NCBI RefSeq assembly: GCF_010671925.1
Contig: NZ_JAAHIH010000004.1
Coordinates: 1,137,234-1,201,233, forward strand
Direction: 5' to 3'
Source: Moorena sp. SIOASIH
GTDB taxonomy: Bacteria; Cyanobacteriota; Cyanobacteriia; Cyanobacteriales; Coleofasciculaceae
DNA: 64,000 bases
Below, in pieces: positions 8,291 to 15,114 of the stretch. Below the pieces are notes generated by a model that had not been told where the DNA came from, ran no database searches, and worked only from the letters and a program-made list of their open reading frames with translations. The position numbers and the translations under genes are program-made. How positions within the stretch are numbered: the first letter of the stretch is position 1; every line of letters starts with the position of its first letter.

Positions 8291-8402
8291 GACAGAAAAG
8301 TATTGAGGACTGGATAATCATCAGTAGGTAATTTTCCTAGGTATCTTTTGACAATTTTTGGAAAATTAGATATCATTGAAACAACATTATAAGATTTTTA
8401 TT

Positions 8403-8431
8403 TAGCCTATATTTTATCAAAATATAGGCTA
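8403..8431. terminator. Perfect 13-bp hairpin upstream of a DUF29 gene
   Basis: TAGCCTATATTTT and AAAATATAGGCTA are exact reverse complements around a 3-base loop. The stem is AT-rich with no clean U-run on the plus strand. It could be a weak terminator or an operator; it lies 38 bases before the DUF29 start. Confidence 0.4.
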
Positions 8432-8468
8432 TTATTCTAGGTTTTTAACTATCATTAAACATTTCTGC

Positions 8469-8897
8469 ATGAAACCATATACATCCTATGAAACTGACTA
8501 CTATCAATGGATACAGGAAACCGTAGAAAATCTCCGAAATCGTAATTTTAGTGAAGTGGACTGGGAAAATTTAATTGAAGAAATTGAAAGCATGGGTAAA
8601 AGCGAGAAGCGAGCATTATTGAGTCTTTTAACCCGTCTTTTAGAACACCTGCTTAAACTGGCTTATTGGAAATCTGAACAAGAACGAAATAGGAATCATT
8701 GGGCAGCTGAAGTTGTTAACTTTCGCACCCAAATTAAAACTATTATTGAGGATAGCCCTAGCCTTCGTACTCAACTGGAAACTTTCTACAACAAAGCCTA
8801 TCCCAGTGCTGTAAAATCGGTTTCTCAACTGTTTACACTTCCTCCAGAAGCGGAAATTGATCTTACCCAAGCTTTGGATGACGATTGGTTTCCATAA
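8469..8897 (+). CDS. DUF29 family protein
   Basis: A 142-residue protein with the full DUF29 layout: YETDYYQWIQETVENLRNRN, then WENLIEEIESMGKSEKRAL, then LLTRLLEHLLKLAYWKSE and a C-terminal LPPEAEIDLTQALDDDWFP. DUF29 proteins are all-helical and very common in cyanobacterial accessory regions; their biochemical role is unknown. Length is normal. A paralogue lies at 16459-16908. The gene stands alone. A 13-bp hairpin precedes it and a GGGAACA heptamer array follows 40 bases after the stop. Confidence 0.85.
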   Translation: MKPYTSYETDYYQWIQETVENLRNRNFSEVDWENLIEEIESMGKSEKRALLSLLTRLLEHLLKLAYWKSEQERNRNHWAAEVVNFRTQIKTIIEDSPSLRTQLETFYNKAYPSAVKSVSQLFTLPPEAEIDLTQALDDDWFP

Positions 8898-8938
8898 CGG
8901 TTGGGGAGTTGTTTAAGTACATAGTTATGGTTTTTTAT

Positions 8939-9016
8939 GGAACAGGGAACAGGGAACAGGGAACAGGGAATAGGGAATAGGGAATAGGGAACAGGGAATA
9001 GGGAACAGGGAACAGT
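8939..9016. repeat. STRR array (GGGAACA/GGGAATA)
   Basis: About eleven tandem heptamers. The rest of 9017-9121 is AT-rich with no gene that I can see. Confidence 0.8.
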
Positions 9017-9121
9017 CAATAGAGCAATTGGCATCGAAAATAAGTTAATTATTATTGCAAATTAATAATTGTAATTTATCTTTTTTGTGACATTTTCATA
9101 ATTAACTTATCGGCAAATCGC

Positions 9122-9250
9122 TATAGCGGTTTCTAACCTAATGAGGTACACATAATTTTTACCCTGTTCCCGATTACCGATTACCGATTCCCTAAAACCG
9201 ATTCCCTAAAACCGAGAACTCTGTACCTCACCCAATTGAAAACCGCTATA
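9122..9250. repeat. TATAGCGG...GAGGTACA palindromic repeat with STRR interior
   Basis: The left end TATAGCGGTTTCTAACCTAA with TGAGGTACAC and the right end TGTACCTCACCCAATTGAAA with ACCGCTATA are inverted copies. Between them are GATTCCC-type heptamers. It ends 8 bases before the -35 box of cyanobactin precursor A. Confidence 0.75.
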
Positions 9251-9257
9251 TCCTAGG

Positions 9258-9285
9258 TTGACATCTTAAATACAAAGGGTAGAAT
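9258..9285 (+). promoter_or_regulatory. Candidate promoter of cyanobactin precursor A, with palindrome
   Basis: TTGACA (9258-9263), a 16-base spacer and TAGAAT (9280-9285) make a good sigma-70-type promoter 33 bases before the ATG. AGAATAAATT and AATTTATTCT (9281-9306) form a 10-bp inverted repeat across the start region and could be an operator. No expression evidence is available. Confidence 0.5.
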
Positions 9286-9317
9286 AAATTCAGAATAATT
9301 TATTCTGGATAAAAATC

Positions 9318-9479
9318 ATGAAAACTAAGAAACTAACTCCCCTTCAAGCTGCTCCTGTTCAGCGTGAAACTGTGACGAATGCTTCAACAGCAGATGCTAA
9401 TGCGATCGCACCGGCTCGTGCAGGCGGCGGCAGGGGGATCCCGATGGGTGCTCCTTTTGCGGGCGATGACGCTGAGTAG
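9318..9479 (+). CDS. Cyanobactin-type precursor peptide A
   Basis: A 53-residue peptide. The start MKTKKLTPLQAAPVQRETV matches the conserved leader of cyanobactin precursors (KKxLxPxQxAPVxR). The last seven residues are FAGDDAE, the macrocyclase recognition tail known from anacyclamide- and piricyclamide-type precursors. A Pro stands directly before it (GIPMGAP-FAGDDAE), as the PatG-type macrocyclase prefers. The likely core lies in the AGGGRGIPMGAP region and has no Cys, so a macrocycle without azolines would be expected; exact core borders are inference. No cyanobactin protease, macrocyclase or prenyltransferase gene occurs in the window, so processing enzymes would have to act in trans. 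The gene has its own promoter-like sequence and lies 669 bp from a second precursor. Confidence 0.8.
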   Translation: MKTKKLTPLQAAPVQRETVTNASTADANAIAPARAGGGRGIPMGAPFAGDDAE

Positions 9480-9524
9480 TTGCGTGACGGGCTAGCCCTG
9501 ATTTTCTGAGAATTGTAACCGGCA

Positions 9525-9700
9525 AGATGCCGGTTCCACATTCGATGCCTGTTCCATGTTCGATTCCCATTCCATGGCAGGAAACGGGCAAGATGCCGGT
9601 TCCACATTCGATGCCCATTCTACATTCGATGCCCGTTCCATGGCATTTGGGAACGGGCAAGATGCCCATTCTACATTCGATGCCTGTTTGACCCAATGGG
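9525..9700. repeat. GGCAAGATGCCGGTTCC repeat cluster
   Basis: Units built on GCAAGATGCC(G/C)(G/A)TTCC and ATTCGATGCCCGTTCCATG are repeated about six times. The same family is at 10860-10960, 56660-56935 and 59815-59875. Confidence 0.7.
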
Positions 9701-9734
9701 TGAAGCAGCAATAATTAGATGCATCCTGAAGTAG

Positions 9735-9790
9735 AGAGCGATCGCATCTGAAGCATCCTTTACAGATAGAGTAAAAAATAGAGTAAAAAA
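9735..9790. repeat. GCGATCGCATCTGAAGCAT repeat (one of six)
   Basis: GCGATCGCATCTGAAGCATC with TTACAGATAGAGTAAAAAA recurs at 11090-11145, 11680-11725, 13305-13360, 13378-13420 and 13535-13580, each time just before a GGTGGGCAGTGG palindrome. The block and palindrome appear to spread as one unit. Confidence 0.6.
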
Positions 9791-9806
9791 ATACTTTCGC
9801 CGGCAT

Positions 9807-9969
9807 GGTGGGCAGTGGCTGATCAGCTTTTCACGCTTGGTTGCCAAGACGCGCGATTATTGCCACTGCCCACCCTACGATAATTAGTTCCTGTCTGGTG
9901 GGCAGTGGCTGATAATGAGCTTCACGGCTGCTGGCCAATTTCAGGCAACAGCCACTGCCCACCCTACGA
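9807..9969. repeat. Two GGTGGGCAGTGGCTGAT palindromes (9807-9880, 9897-9969)
   Basis: Each unit begins GGTGGGCAGTGGCTGAT and ends GCCACTGCCCACCCTACGA, giving an imperfect 70-75-bp hairpin. Further copies are at 11151-11222, 11735-11803, 13158-13222, 13432-13504 and 13587-13660. A -GATTCCC- heptamer array follows to 10060. Confidence 0.75.
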
Positions 9970-10081
9970 TTAATTTCCCGATTCCCGATTGATTCCCGAT
10001 TCCCGATTCCCGATTCCCGATTCCCCACTCCCGACTCCCCACTCCCCATTCCCCACGTAACAAAACGTAAAAAAAAAGGCA

Positions 10082-10110
10082 TTGACAGAGGGTGAGCCAA
10101 ATCAATAAGC
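10082..10110 (+). promoter_or_regulatory. Candidate promoter of cyanobactin precursor B
   Basis: TTGACA at 10082-10087 is followed after 17 bases by a weak -10 (ATAAGC). The GGAG at 10136-10139, eight bases before the ATG, is a good ribosome binding site and fixes the start at 10148. Confidence 0.35.
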
Positions 10111-10147
10111 TAAACCACAGAAAGTTTAATTCTATGGAGATGAAACC

Positions 10148-10312
10148 ATGCCCAAGAAAAAACTTACCCCCAAACAGACCGCTCCTGTTTCTCGTAACGG
10201 GGTGGCAAGGCAAAATGAGGAGTCAGTCTCCGAGTCTCTCTCCCAGTACTGTGTGGCCCAGATTAATAATGGCTATTGGGTTATGCCTTTTGCAGGGGAC
10301 GACGCGGAGTAG
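10148..10312 (+). CDS. Cyanobactin-type precursor peptide B
   Basis: A 54-residue peptide starting MPKKKLTPKQTAPVSRNGVA, the cyanobactin leader pattern, and ending in VMP-FAGDDAE, again with Pro before the macrocyclase tail. The presumptive core region SQYCVAQINNGYWVMP contains one Cys that could be heterocyclised and aromatic residues that could be prenylated. Leader and tail are nearly the same as in precursor A, while the middle is unrelated, the usual pattern for cyanobactin paralogues. GGAG stands eight bases upstream of the ATG. There are no modifying enzymes nearby. It lies in the same orientation as precursor A, with palindromic repeats between them, and a structured-RNA-like element starts about 40 bp after its stop. 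Confidence 0.82.
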   Translation: MPKKKLTPKQTAPVSRNGVARQNEESVSESLSQYCVAQINNGYWVMPFAGDDAE

Positions 10313-10354
10313 TCCCCTTAATATACAACCATCTGATCAAAACGTCAAAACCCC

Positions 10355-10560
10355 TTGTTAGTCCCGGATGGGGCAGGATTTGCGCGGGGTTTATTGGCGA
10401 GCTACCTGTGCCGCGTTCCTCGTTTTCGGTTAGCTAGCACGGGGGGCGTGCTTGGCGGGCAGAAGTCCTGCCAGAAGGTTGAGTCGCACTCGAAACTGAG
10501 GGCTGACGGTCGAGAAGCTTGCTACCCCAGTGGCATTGTGGAGCAAGCTTCTTTGTGACT
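10355..10560 (+). ncRNA. Structured-RNA-like GC-rich element, possible omega-RNA relic
   Basis: This 200-bp stretch is far more GC-rich than its surroundings and is dense in complementary segments: GGCGGGCAG with CCTGCC, and a perfect 11-bp stem AGAAGCTTGCT/AGCAAGCTTCT (10513-10523 and 10542-10552). A second stem CCTACATCA/TGATGTAGG lies at 10564-10593. No reading frame is convincing. The form resembles the omega (HEARO) RNA that precedes IscB genes in cyanobacterial IS200/IS605-like elements, but no IscB gene follows. Function is a guess. Confidence 0.35.
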
Positions 10561-10800
10561 ACTCCTACATCAAATCAAAGATTATGATGTAGGCGCGCTC
10601 TTACTCACGAATGAGACTTACTGTTCCTCGGCGGAAGCCGACGCGGGGCGCGTTCGATATCCTGTATCGATTTACCACAGCCATTGAGCGGCAGTCCAAC
10701 CGCCATCAATCTATTATACCAAAACCAAGAGACCCCGTCAGGTAATTCCCCTCCCGCGCTTCATGCGCGGGTATAACGGGAGACCCCTTACCTGTTTAGT
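10561..10800. other. Possible right part of the IS200/IS605-like relic
   Basis: A 44-codon frame from ATG 10610 to the TAA at 10742 has no family I recognise. After it, CTCCCGCGCTTCATGCGCGGG (stem CCCGCGC/GCGCGGG) with TATAACGGGAGAC resembles the ends of IS200/IS605-type elements. Together with 10355-10560 it may be one decayed element. Confidence 0.3.
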
Positions 10801-11242
10801 TGGGTTTATATCTTTGGCAAAAGCCTTTAGATGAGAGAAGGCATCAATAGGAGTGAGGTGGGCATCCTGCCTGCAGGGAATATTGATAACCGGCAAGATA
10901 AGATGCAGGTTCCACCAAGATACAGGTTCCACCAACATATTTTACCAAGATTCCGGTTCCACCCACTGGGTCAAACAGCAATAATTAGATGCACCCTGAA
11001 GTAAAGCGCGAACGCGCCCCGCGTGGCCTACGGCCAATCGCTCAAGCGCGGAAGCTGAGGCCGTAGGCCACGCTTTGCGAACGCTTCATCGCATCTGAAG
11101 CATGGTTTACAGATAGAGTAAAAAATAGAGTAAAAAAATACTTCCGCCTCGGGTGGGCAGTGGCTGATCAGCTCTTCACGCTTGGTTGCCAATTTCGGTA
11201 ACTTGCCACTGCCCACCCTACGATTATTGCTATCATTGTAAG
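10800..11242. repeat. Repeat-filled spacer
   Basis: It holds the GCAAGAT-type family (10860-10960), a HIP-type palindrome pair (11008-11090, with GTGGCCTACGGCCAATCGC and GGCCGTAGGCCACGC), a GCGATCGCATCTGAAG block and a GGTGGGCAGTGG palindrome (11151-11222). I see no gene. Confidence 0.6.
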
Positions 11243-11467
11243 ATGCCCAAAAAAATAAGAGAATTAAAACAAATGTTGCAGAAAGCAGGATTTACCCTCT
11301 TGCCTAAGCGAGGAAAAGGTAGTCATTATTATTGGGTGCATCCACTGATAAAAAATCCTGTAGTTTTGTCTGGTAAAGATAGTAAAGACGCCAAACCTTA
11401 TCAATAAAAAGATGTGATAGCCGTAGTCAAACAAGGGTCGCAGTTAGAACAGGGGGATGAATCATGA
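11243..11467 (+). pseudogene. hicA: HicA toxin with a nonsense codon
   Basis: The frame reads MPKKIRELKQMLQKAGFTLL, then KRGKGSHYYWVHPLIK, a HicA RNase toxin with the catalytic His in GSHYYW. It meets TAA at 11405-11407 after DAKPYQ. The same frame goes on KDVIAVVKQGSQLEQGDES to a TGA that overlaps the hicB ATG by four bases, which shows the original gene length (74 codons). A single G-to-T change (GAA to TAA) is enough to explain the stop. The 54-residue product still contains the catalytic core, so residual activity cannot be excluded. Confidence 0.75.
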
Positions 11468-11670
11468 AATATAGTATTTTAATTCAATGGTCAGAGGAAG
11501 ATAACTCTTATGTCGCTAGTTTACCGGAATGGGGTAAATATGCTAGGACACAGGGTGAAACCTATGAGGAAGCTCTTGAGAATGCTAAGGAAGTTTTAGA
11601 GGATTTGGTGTACGCCTATGGGCAAGTTAATAAAGAGTTACCAACTCCACAGATACTACAGTTAGCTTAG
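11464..11670 (+). CDS. hicB: HicB antitoxin
   Basis: A 68-residue protein with the HicB partial RNase-H-like fold: MKYSILIQWSEEDNSYVASL, PEWGKYARTQGETYEEALEN and KEVLEDLVYAYGQ. HicB binds and neutralises HicA and often represses the operon. Here it lacks a C-terminal DNA-binding extension, as do many short cyanobacterial HicB proteins. Its ATG overlaps the ancestral hicA stop (ATGA), typical of translational coupling. Since the toxin gene has a premature stop, coupling is probably weakened. It may be retained as an antidote to other HicA copies. Confidence 0.8.
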   Translation: MKYSILIQWSEEDNSYVASLPEWGKYARTQGETYEEALENAKEVLEDLVYAYGQVNKELPTPQILQLA

Positions 11671-11867
11671 AAAATCGATGCGATCGCATCTGAAGCATGC
11701 TTTACAGATAGAGTAAAAAAAGTAGTTCCGGCTGGTGGGCAGTGGCTGATCATATATTCACGGCTGTTTACCAATTCCCTTGCTAGCCACTGCCCACCCT
11801 ACGATTAATCTCCCGATTCCCGATTCCCGATTCCCGACTCCCTACTTTATTGGTTAAAATAAACGTT
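11671..11867. repeat. Repeat block between hicB and the DUF2281 gene
   Basis: GCGATCGCATCTGAAGCATG block, GGTGGGCAGTGGCTGAT palindrome (11735-11803) and GATTCCC heptamers. Confidence 0.65.
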
Positions 11868-12092
11868 ATGAATACTGAGTTAGCCTTATGGAAAGTTGTT
11901 ATTAGTCTGCCTGAACATCTCAAGAGGGAACTATTGCATTATGCAGACTATTTACGATCAAACTATCCAAATAATACACAATCTGATCAGGAAAAGATAG
12001 GAACGGCTCACGGTTATGGGAGTTGGGCAGGTCAAATCATTATGTCAGATGATTGTGATGAACCATTAGAATATTTGGCGGAATATATGTAA
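11868..12092 (+). CDS. DUF2281/VapB-like antitoxin
   Basis: A 74-residue protein: MNTELALWKVVISLPEHLKR, then ELLHYADYLRSNY, ending in GSWAGQIIMSDDCDEPLEYL and AEYM. The C-terminal GxWAGxIxMSDDFDEPLxxFxEYM pattern is the DUF2281 signature. Such proteins act as antitoxins for PIN-domain toxins by plugging the active site with this tail. ATG 11868 is chosen because it starts the conserved part; an in-frame TTG lies upstream at 11850. A PIN toxin remnant follows after a 125-bp gap, where a directly adjacent toxin would be usual. Confidence 0.75.
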   Translation: MNTELALWKVVISLPEHLKRELLHYADYLRSNYPNNTQSDQEKIGTAHGYGSWAGQIIMSDDCDEPLEYLAEYM

Positions 12093-12217
12093 TATCATCT
12101 CCGGTTGAATACTTATACTAGGCGCAAAAGCAAGGCAGAAGGCAGAAGGCAGAAGTAAAAGAATAAGGTTTCAAGGTATAAAGTTTTTTATAACTAATTA
12201 TCCGAATCTGATATAAG

Positions 12218-12415
12218 ATGAAAGCTCTTCTCGATACTCATGCTTTTCTTGGGTATTTACTAGGTGATACCCGTCTAGCGATTAAAGCGAATAGTATTAT
12301 TGATACCAAAGCTCACACTACACATTCTAATAAAACTCCCCATCTCCCCGACTCCCGACTCCCGACTCCCGATTCCCGACTCCCGATTACCCTTTTTGTT
12401 GAGCGACTAACTTAA
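12218..12415 (+). pseudogene. PIN-domain toxin, truncated by STRR
   Basis: The frame begins MKALLDTHAFLGYLLGDTRL, the start of a VapC-like PIN toxin with its first catalytic Asp (LLDTHAFL). After AIKANSIIDTK the sequence changes into heptamer-encoded PDSRLPTPDSRLPI, so only about 35 genuine residues remain. The missing part includes the other metal-binding acids. It is certainly inactive and was the partner of the DUF2281 antitoxin upstream. Confidence 0.7.
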
Positions 12416-12491
12416 AAGTCTCAACAATTTCTGTAATGATAGCAATCTGTTTTGGACTTAGACCACTCACATCGATTACTTTATTTTCCAT
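12387..12491 (-). pseudogene. Small antitoxin-like fragment ended by STRR
   Basis: On the minus strand ATG at 12491 starts MENKVIDVSGLSPKQIAIIT and goes on EIVETFKLVAQQKG before a TAA at 12387-12389 that lies at the edge of the heptamer array. The sequence looks like the N-terminal part of a short cyanobacterial antitoxin-like protein. It shares the same array edge as the truncated PIN gene on the other strand, so one repeat-mediated event could have fused two broken genes. Confidence 0.45.
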
Positions 12492-12539
12492 CACAAGTTT
12501 ACTCGTTCGTTTACGTAATAGTATTTTGATAGCAAAGGG

Positions 12540-12610
12540 AACAGGTAACAGCGGATCTGGGAACACCTAGGACTTTGTACCTCACCACATTGAAAACCGC
12601 TATACTAATA
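12540..12610. repeat. Right end of a TATAGC-family repeat
   Basis: TTGTACCTCACCACATTGAA followed by AACCGCTATA. No matching left end is seen, so it is partial. It ends about 35 bases before the next antitoxin gene. Confidence 0.5.
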
Positions 12611-12639
12611 TAGTATCAATGTAAATACTAAACTAGTTT

Positions 12640-12870
12640 ATGTTAACCCTTGATCAAATTGAAACAGCTATTCGACAATTACCAAACAGCGAGATTCGAG
12701 AGCTGGCAGCCCGCTTACAGAAATATTTAGATGATTTAGATCATAAGTGGGACCAGCAGCTAGAATCTGACCTAAGCTCTGGAAAGCTAGACAGCCTTAT
12801 TGCCAGAGCAGAAGCAGATATTGCTACCAATCAAGTTAAGGAGCTTAATGAAATCCTTTACGACACCTGA
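12640..12870 (+). CDS. Type II antitoxin (RelB/ParD-like)
   Basis: A 76-residue acidic protein: MLTLDQIETAIRQLPNSEIR, then ELAARLQKYLDDLDHKWDQQ and DSLIARAEADIATNQV. It is helical and ends over the start of a RelE/ParE-like toxin gene, overlapping by 23 bases. The order, size and overlap fit a type II module in which this protein wraps the toxin and may repress the operon. A decayed second copy of the whole module is at 48969-49459, close in sequence to this one. Confidence 0.75.
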   Translation: MLTLDQIETAIRQLPNSEIRELAARLQKYLDDLDHKWDQQLESDLSSGKLDSLIARAEADIATNQVKELNEILYDT

Positions 12871-13105
12871 TTTTTGGAAAACTTACGCCATACTTCCCAC
12901 CTCAGTTAAGGAGCAAGCACGAAAAGCTTACCAAATCTGGCAGCAAAATCCCTTTCACCCATCATTGCACTTCAAGAAAGTCGGCAACAATCTTTGGTCA
13001 GCGCGTATCACTCGTAACTACCGGGCTTTAGCTATCAAGAAAGGTAACGATTATTACTGGATTTGGATTGGCACACATGATCAATATCAAACTCTTCTTA
13101 ATTAG
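12848..13105 (+). CDS. RelE/ParE-superfamily toxin
   Basis: An 85-residue basic protein from ATG 12848: MKSFTTPDFWKTYAILPTSV, KEQARKAYQIWQQNPFHPSL, then VGNNLWSARITRNYRALAIK and a C-terminal DYYWIWIGTHDQYQTLL. The RITRNYRAL strand and the terminal WIGTHDQY are typical of small cyanobacterial RelE/ParE-like toxins (ribosome-dependent RNases or gyrase poisons; which one cannot be told). The gene overlaps its antitoxin by 23 bases, so the two are translationally linked. It appears intact. An upstream in-frame TTG at 12800 is less likely as a start. Confidence 0.78.
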   Translation: MKSFTTPDFWKTYAILPTSVKEQARKAYQIWQQNPFHPSLHFKKVGNNLWSARITRNYRALAIKKGNDYYWIWIGTHDQYQTLLN

Positions 13106-13816
13106 GCTGTTCCATCACCCCATCTCCCCATCTCTAAAAAAAGTAGTTCCAGCGGCTGGTGGGCAGTGGCTGATCATATATTCACCGCTGTTTACCAATT
13201 CCGTTGCTAGCCACTGCCCACCCTACCATTCTCCCCATCACCCCATCACCCCATCTCCCCATCTCCCCACTTGCCACTGCCCACCCTACGATTCTTGACT
13301 GGAAGCGATCGCATCTGAAGCATGCATGACAGATAAAGTAAAAAATAAAGTAAAAAAAGTAGTTCCAGCTGAAAATGGAAGCGATCGCATCTGGTAATGC
13401 ATGACACAGAGAGTAAAAAAAGTTCCTGTCTGGTGGGCAGTGGCTGATGATAGCTTCATGGCTGCTAGCCAATTTCAGGCAACAGCCACTGCCCACCCTA
13501 CGATTCGGCACCCCATCTCCCCATCTGAAAATGGAAGCGATCGCATCTGGTAATGCATGACACAGAGAGTAAAAAAAGTTCCTGTCTGGTGGGCAGTGGC
13601 TGATGATAGTTTCACGGCTGCTAGCCAATTTCAGGCAACAGCCACTGCCCACCCTACGCTTCTGCTGCCGATTCCCGATTCCCGATTCCCCACTCCCGAT
13701 TCCCAACTCCCGACTCCCGATTCCCGATTCCCGTTCCCCTCCTGGGAGGGGTTAGGGGTGGGTTCCGATTCCCGACTCCCGATTCCCGATTCCCGATTCC
13801 CGATTCCCCAAAGCCA
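13106..13816. repeat. Repeat-only region: GGTGGGCAGTGG palindromes and heptamers
   Basis: It contains three GGTGGGCAGTGGCTGAT palindromes (13158-13222, 13432-13504, 13587-13660), three GCGATCGCATCTG blocks, CATCACCCCATCTCC-type arrays and GATTCCC heptamers. It also holds one CCCCTCCTGGGAGGGG palindrome (13735-13770). The last two palindrome units are near-identical direct copies of about 155 bp. Open frames here are compositional; I see no gene. Confidence 0.75.
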
Positions 13817-13892
13817 GTGACCACCACCTACTCCCCCCAAATTATTTATCAGTGGCTCGAAAACTTTGATGCTGCTGCTTCCTTAGAATACG

Positions 13893-14753
13893 ATGACTAT
13901 ACCTGCCCCAGCATTGCTTGCTAGCCACTGGCAAGGTGCCAGCCCTCTAGGGGAACTGCTGGGTTTAGCGGCAGTGGAAAATGATGAAATGGTGGGCTTG
14001 CTGGTAGCAGAACTGCGCAAAGACCCCAAAACCGACACCACTAGTGGGGTCATTCTTTCCCTGTTCGTCCACCCCGAAAACCGGCGACAGGGGGTTGGCA
14101 GCGGGTTAATCACCCATCTGGAAGCCCACGTCCGGGAACTGGGTTGTACCCAAATGGAGCTATCCTACCAAGCCACAGAACTCACCACCGTTGCCTTGGA
14201 ACCCTTGCTAGAAAGATTGGGATGGGAAACTCCTAAAATTTCCCTAATTTTGGCAAAGGTTGATAGGGAACATATTGCCCAAGCCCCCTGGGTCCACCAC
14301 TATCGTTTCCCCAAAGATTTCACCCTGTTTCCTTGGGCAGAGCTAACCCCAGCCCAGGAGGAACCGATTCACGAACGGCAAAAGCAAAAGGTTTGGTATC
14401 CTGAATCCTTGTCTCCGTTTCTGGAACCCTCAAAACTAGAACCCCTCAACAGTTTGGGTTTGCTCTATCAAGGAGACGTGGTGGGTTGGATGGTGAACCA
14501 CCGGGTTGGCCCCGATACTATCCGCTATACCTCGATGTTTGTAGCGCGACGGTTCCAACGGCGTGGCCGTGGTGCCATGCTGGTTGCAGAGTCTATCATG
14601 GCTCAACTCCATAGCGATATTCCTTACTATACCTGTGCGGTGGGGGAGAGTAACCAACCCATGCTTCAATTCGTGGATCGTCGCCTTAAACCTTACTTGA
14701 CGTCATTGACTGAAGCGTATCGGAGTCTTAAGAAATTAGGGAGTAGGGAGTAG
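13893..14753 (+). CDS. Double GNAT-domain acetyltransferase, probably frameshifted at the N-terminus
   Basis: The 286-residue protein has two GNAT folds. The first contains SLFVHPENRRQGVGSGLI (acetyl-CoA binding loop RxxGxGxxL). The second has MFVARRFQRRGRGAMLVAES. Substrate unknown. The frame at 13817-13921 starting GTG reads TTTYSPQIIYQWLENFDAAA and SLEYDDYTCPSIA and runs into this frame with a one-base shift, as if the two were one gene. An N-terminal frameshift near 13916-13921 is therefore likely; otherwise the start is ATG 13893. An STRR array follows the stop directly and provides the last codons. Confidence 0.7.
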   Translation: MTIPAPALLASHWQGASPLGELLGLAAVENDEMVGLLVAELRKDPKTDTTSGVILSLFVHPENRRQGVGSGLITHLEAHVRELGCTQMELSYQATELTTVALEPLLERLGWETPKISLILAKVDREHIAQAPWVHHYRFPKDFTLFPWAELTPAQEEPIHERQKQKVWYPESLSPFLEPSKLEPLNSLGLLYQGDVVGWMVNHRVGPDTIRYTSMFVARRFQRRGRGAMLVAESIMAQLHSDIPYYTCAVGESNQPMLQFVDRRLKPYLTSLTEAYRSLKKLGSRE

Positions 14754-14860
14754 GGAGTAGGGAGTAGGGAATCGGGAATCGGGAGTCGGGAGTCGGGAAT
14801 CGGGAAAAAGAATTCTTACAATTGATTTAGGATTGCTATTATCCAAGAAAGTAGTAGGGT

Positions 14861-15100
14861 GTGTTAGCCGATAGGCGTAACGCACCGGGCTTTTGTGTTA
14901 GCCGATAGGCGTAACGCACCGGGCTTTTGTGTTAGCCGATAGGCGTAACGCACCGGGCTTTTGTGTTAGCCGATAGGCGTAACGCACCGGGCTTTTGTGT
15001 TAGCCGATAGGCGTAACGCACCGGGCTTTTGTGTTAGCCGATAGGCGTAACGCACCGCATTTGTTCGTTAGTATTAGCCGATAGGCGTAACGCACCGCAC
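14861..15100. repeat. 34-bp direct tandem repeat array
   Basis: Five full units of GTGTTAGCCGATAGGCGTAA plus CGCACCGGGCTTTT start at 14861, 14895, 14929, 14963 and 14997, followed by two diverged units to about 15100. Units are directly adjacent with no spacers, so it is not CRISPR. Each unit contains half of the GGTGCGTTACGCC-type palindrome common in cyanobacteria. It ends 15 bases before a Uma2 start. Confidence 0.85.
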
Positions 15101-15114
15101 TTTGCTGGTGAAAT

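Noticed and set aside
7968..8321. Several overlapping open frames of 78-117 codons on both strands
   Set aside because: They lie wholly within the expanded GATGCAG palindrome cluster and stay open only through its GC-rich repeats; no family resemblance and no start signals.
9359..9806. Overlapping minus-strand frames of 82-104 codons opposite cyanobactin precursor A
   Set aside because: They translate the GGCAAGATGCC repeat (NVEWASCPFP-like patterns) and are shadows of repeats.
14861..15100. Possible CRISPR array
   Set aside because: The 34-bp units are directly adjacent with no variable spacers, and there are no cas genes anywhere in the window.
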